Source: Streptomyces coeruleorubidus
GTDB lineage: Bacteria; Actinomycetota; Actinomycetes; Streptomycetales; Streptomycetaceae
NCBI RefSeq assembly: GCF_028885415.1
Contig: NZ_CP118527.1
Location: 8,184,001 to 8,248,000, forward strand
Length of the DNA stretch: 64,000 bases
Direction of reading: 5' to 3'
In this document: one piece after another, positions 63,043 to 64,000 of the stretch
Position numbering within the stretch: position 1 is the first letter of the stretch
How the letters are laid out: each line of letters starts with the position of its first letter
Made by a program: the position numbers and the translations under genes
Notes under the pieces: generated by a model
Told to the model about the DNA's origin: nothing
The model's input: the letters and a program-made list of their open reading frames with translations, nothing else
Database searches by the model: none

Positions 63043-64000
63043 ATGCTGGACCCGATCTCGCTGGGCGCGATCGGCGCGGTACTCGGAGCCGTCGGAGCGG
63101 GCATGGCCAACGAGGCCGGCAGATGGGCCTGGGAATCGGCCGGCGGACTGGTCCGCCGGATCACCGGACGCGAGGTGCCCGCACCCACCACGCACGGCCA
63201 GGTCGACGACGTGGCCCGCCTGGTCCACGAACGGGTCCGCGACGACCCCGAACTGGCTCGCACCTGGGCGGACTTCGCGCGCGGCGTACGCGGCACACCC
63301 GGATTCCCCACCGCTGCCCACCGCCCCTCCCTGCCCGCCGCCCCGCGCTCCTTCACCAACCGTGAGCAGGCGCTGAAACTCCTCGACAAGGAGGCGACCC
63401 GCCCCTTCGAGGGCCGCCCCCGGCTGGCCCTGCTGCACGGCCCCGAAGGCATCGGCACCAGCACCCTCGCCGTCCACTGGGGCTGGCGGCAGTCGGCCCG
63501 CTTCCCCGACGGCCAGCTCCACGCCGACCTGCGCACCCTCGCCCCGGAGGCCGTCGCAGGCACCCTGCTGCGCCAAATGGGCCTGCCCGAAGCGGAGATG
63601 CCCCCCTCCGCGGAGGACCGCACCGCCCTCTTCCGCCGCTGCCTGACGGATCGCCGGCTGTTTCTCGTGCTCGACCACGCCCGCTCCGCCGCCCAGGTCA
63701 AGCCGCTGCTGGTCGCGGCGCCCGACGTCGTCACGATCGTCGTCGCACGACAACCGCTCATCGACCTCGGCGCCCTCCGGATCCCCGTGGGCCCGCTGGC
63801 CCGGCGGGACGCCGTGCGGCTGCTCACCACGCTGGCAGGCAAACCGGCCGTCGCCGCGGCCCGGGCCACCCTGCCGGCCGTACTCGACCGCTGCGCCGGC
63901 TCGCCCTACGCCCTGTGCGCCGCCGCACCCCGACTGACCGACCCGCCCACCCCGTCCACGGAAGCCGCCGTGCCCCAGAGCGACCCCGTCCTCGCCGCCG
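63043..64000 (+). CDS. NB-ARC/STAND-like protein, 3' end outside window
   Basis: The first 319 codons of an open frame that runs off the right edge. The N-terminus (LGAIGAVLGAVGAGMANEAG) is small and hydrophobic, perhaps an effector or membrane-associating helix. From about residue 105 an NB-ARC-like segment begins (SFTNREQALKLLDKE) with the P-loop position LLHGPEGIGTSTLAVHWGW, a Walker B-like FLVLDHARS and later RCAGSPYALCAAA (GLPLAL-like motif). The P-loop Lys is replaced by Thr, so ATP binding is doubtful. GGGGGAG stands nine bases before the ATG. Such proteins usually end in TPR or WD repeats and act as signalling switches; the rest is not visible. Confidence 0.8.
   Translation, partial: MLDPISLGAIGAVLGAVGAGMANEAGRWAWESAGGLVRRITGREVPAPTTHGQVDDVARLVHERVRDDPELARTWADFARGVRGTPGFPTAAHRPSLPAAPRSFTNREQALKLLDKEATRPFEGRPRLALLHGPEGIGTSTLAVHWGWRQSARFPDGQLHADLRTLAPEAVAGTLLRQMGLPEAEMPPSAEDRTALFRRCLTDRRLFLVLDHARSAAQVKPLLVAAPDVVTIVVARQPLIDLGALRIPVGPLARRDAVRLLTTLAGKPAVAAARATLPAVLDRCAGSPYALCAAAPRLTDPPTPSTEAAVPQSDPVLAA

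Overview
The window is high-GC DNA (roughly 70% or more) with long open frames, frequent ATGA/GTGA start-stop overlaps, GTG starts, Tat and lipoprotein signals, and several Streptomyces-type families (a SCO3242-like prenyltransferase, a SCO5389-family protein, an EF-G paralogue, HxlR/MarR regulators, DUF2254). It is best read as a chromosomal segment of a Streptomyces or close relative. There are about 54 supported protein genes (including one 38-codon ORF), one tRNA-Leu(GAG), no rRNA, no CRISPR array and no recognisable insertion sequence. The first and last genes are cut by the window edges.

Layout. (1) 1-9147: a sugar ABC transporter (ATPase, permease, lipoprotein receptor), a Gfo/Idh/MocA oxidoreductase, a TIM-barrel isomerase, a secreted PQQ-type sugar dehydrogenase with PKD and carbohydrate-binding modules, and a ThuA-DUF1080 lipoprotein. 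This looks like a glycoside or 3-keto-sugar utilisation locus. (2) 9253-18075: an inositol-phosphate-synthase-like gene followed by an ebo-type operon (eboC prenyltransferase, isomerase, eboA, eboB, eboE, phosphodiesterase) and a Tat-secreted isomerase. (3) 18293-28656: an oxalate/CoA module (OFA transporter, ADP-forming acyl-CoA ligase, formyl-CoA transferase, ThDP enzyme; divergent sucC/sucD paralogues and an aldehyde dehydrogenase). (4) 28732-36031: DUF2254 protein, tRNA-Leu, MFS exporter, a two-gene ABC exporter and its divergent MarR regulator. (5) 36019-44140: an AcoR-like regulator with a perfect 42-bp minisatellite, divergent from a hydroxyquinol-type aromatic pathway (FAD monooxygenase, intradiol dioxygenase, maleylacetate reductase), then an NmrA-like SDR and a YceI protein. 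An identical 25-bp palindrome precedes the monooxygenase and the YceI gene. (6) 44245-51554: a short ORF plus hairpin ahead of an EF-G paralogue, an alpha/beta hydrolase, a SCO5389-family protein with a ParA/CooC-like ATPase divergent from a family-5 solute-binding lipoprotein, and a RidA/HxlR pair. (7) 51567-59218: CDP-alcohol phosphatidyltransferase, dehydrogenase, a PTPS homologue, glycosyltransferase, methyltransferase, membrane protein, creatininase-family protein and a GTP cyclohydrolase II homologue. (8) 59367-64000: two saccharopine-dehydrogenase-like enzymes, a class-C-type serine hydrolase and the start of a STAND-like protein.

The best candidate for an undescribed system is region 7. 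Its GTP cyclohydrolase II homologue carries Met at residue 120 where riboflavin-pathway enzymes have Tyr. As I recall, this is the change in S. coelicolor SCO6655 that stops the reaction at the formylated pyrimidine (FAPy-type) product. Its PTPS homologue has lost one zinc ligand and the Cys/Asp/His catalytic residues but keeps the pterin-anchoring Glu, as described for SCO6650. A creatininase-family protein, the family that includes the archaeal FAPy deformylase ArfB, lies between them. Together with the glycosyltransferase, methyltransferase and membrane genes this suggests a GTP-derived pathway to a decorated pterin- or pyrimidine-like metabolite. The product is unknown to me.

Other points of interest are the ebo operon variant that pairs with an Ino1-like cyclase, the twin operators in region 5, the leader-ORF/hairpin ahead of the EF-G paralogue, and four genes with in-frame tandem repeats in apparently disordered segments.
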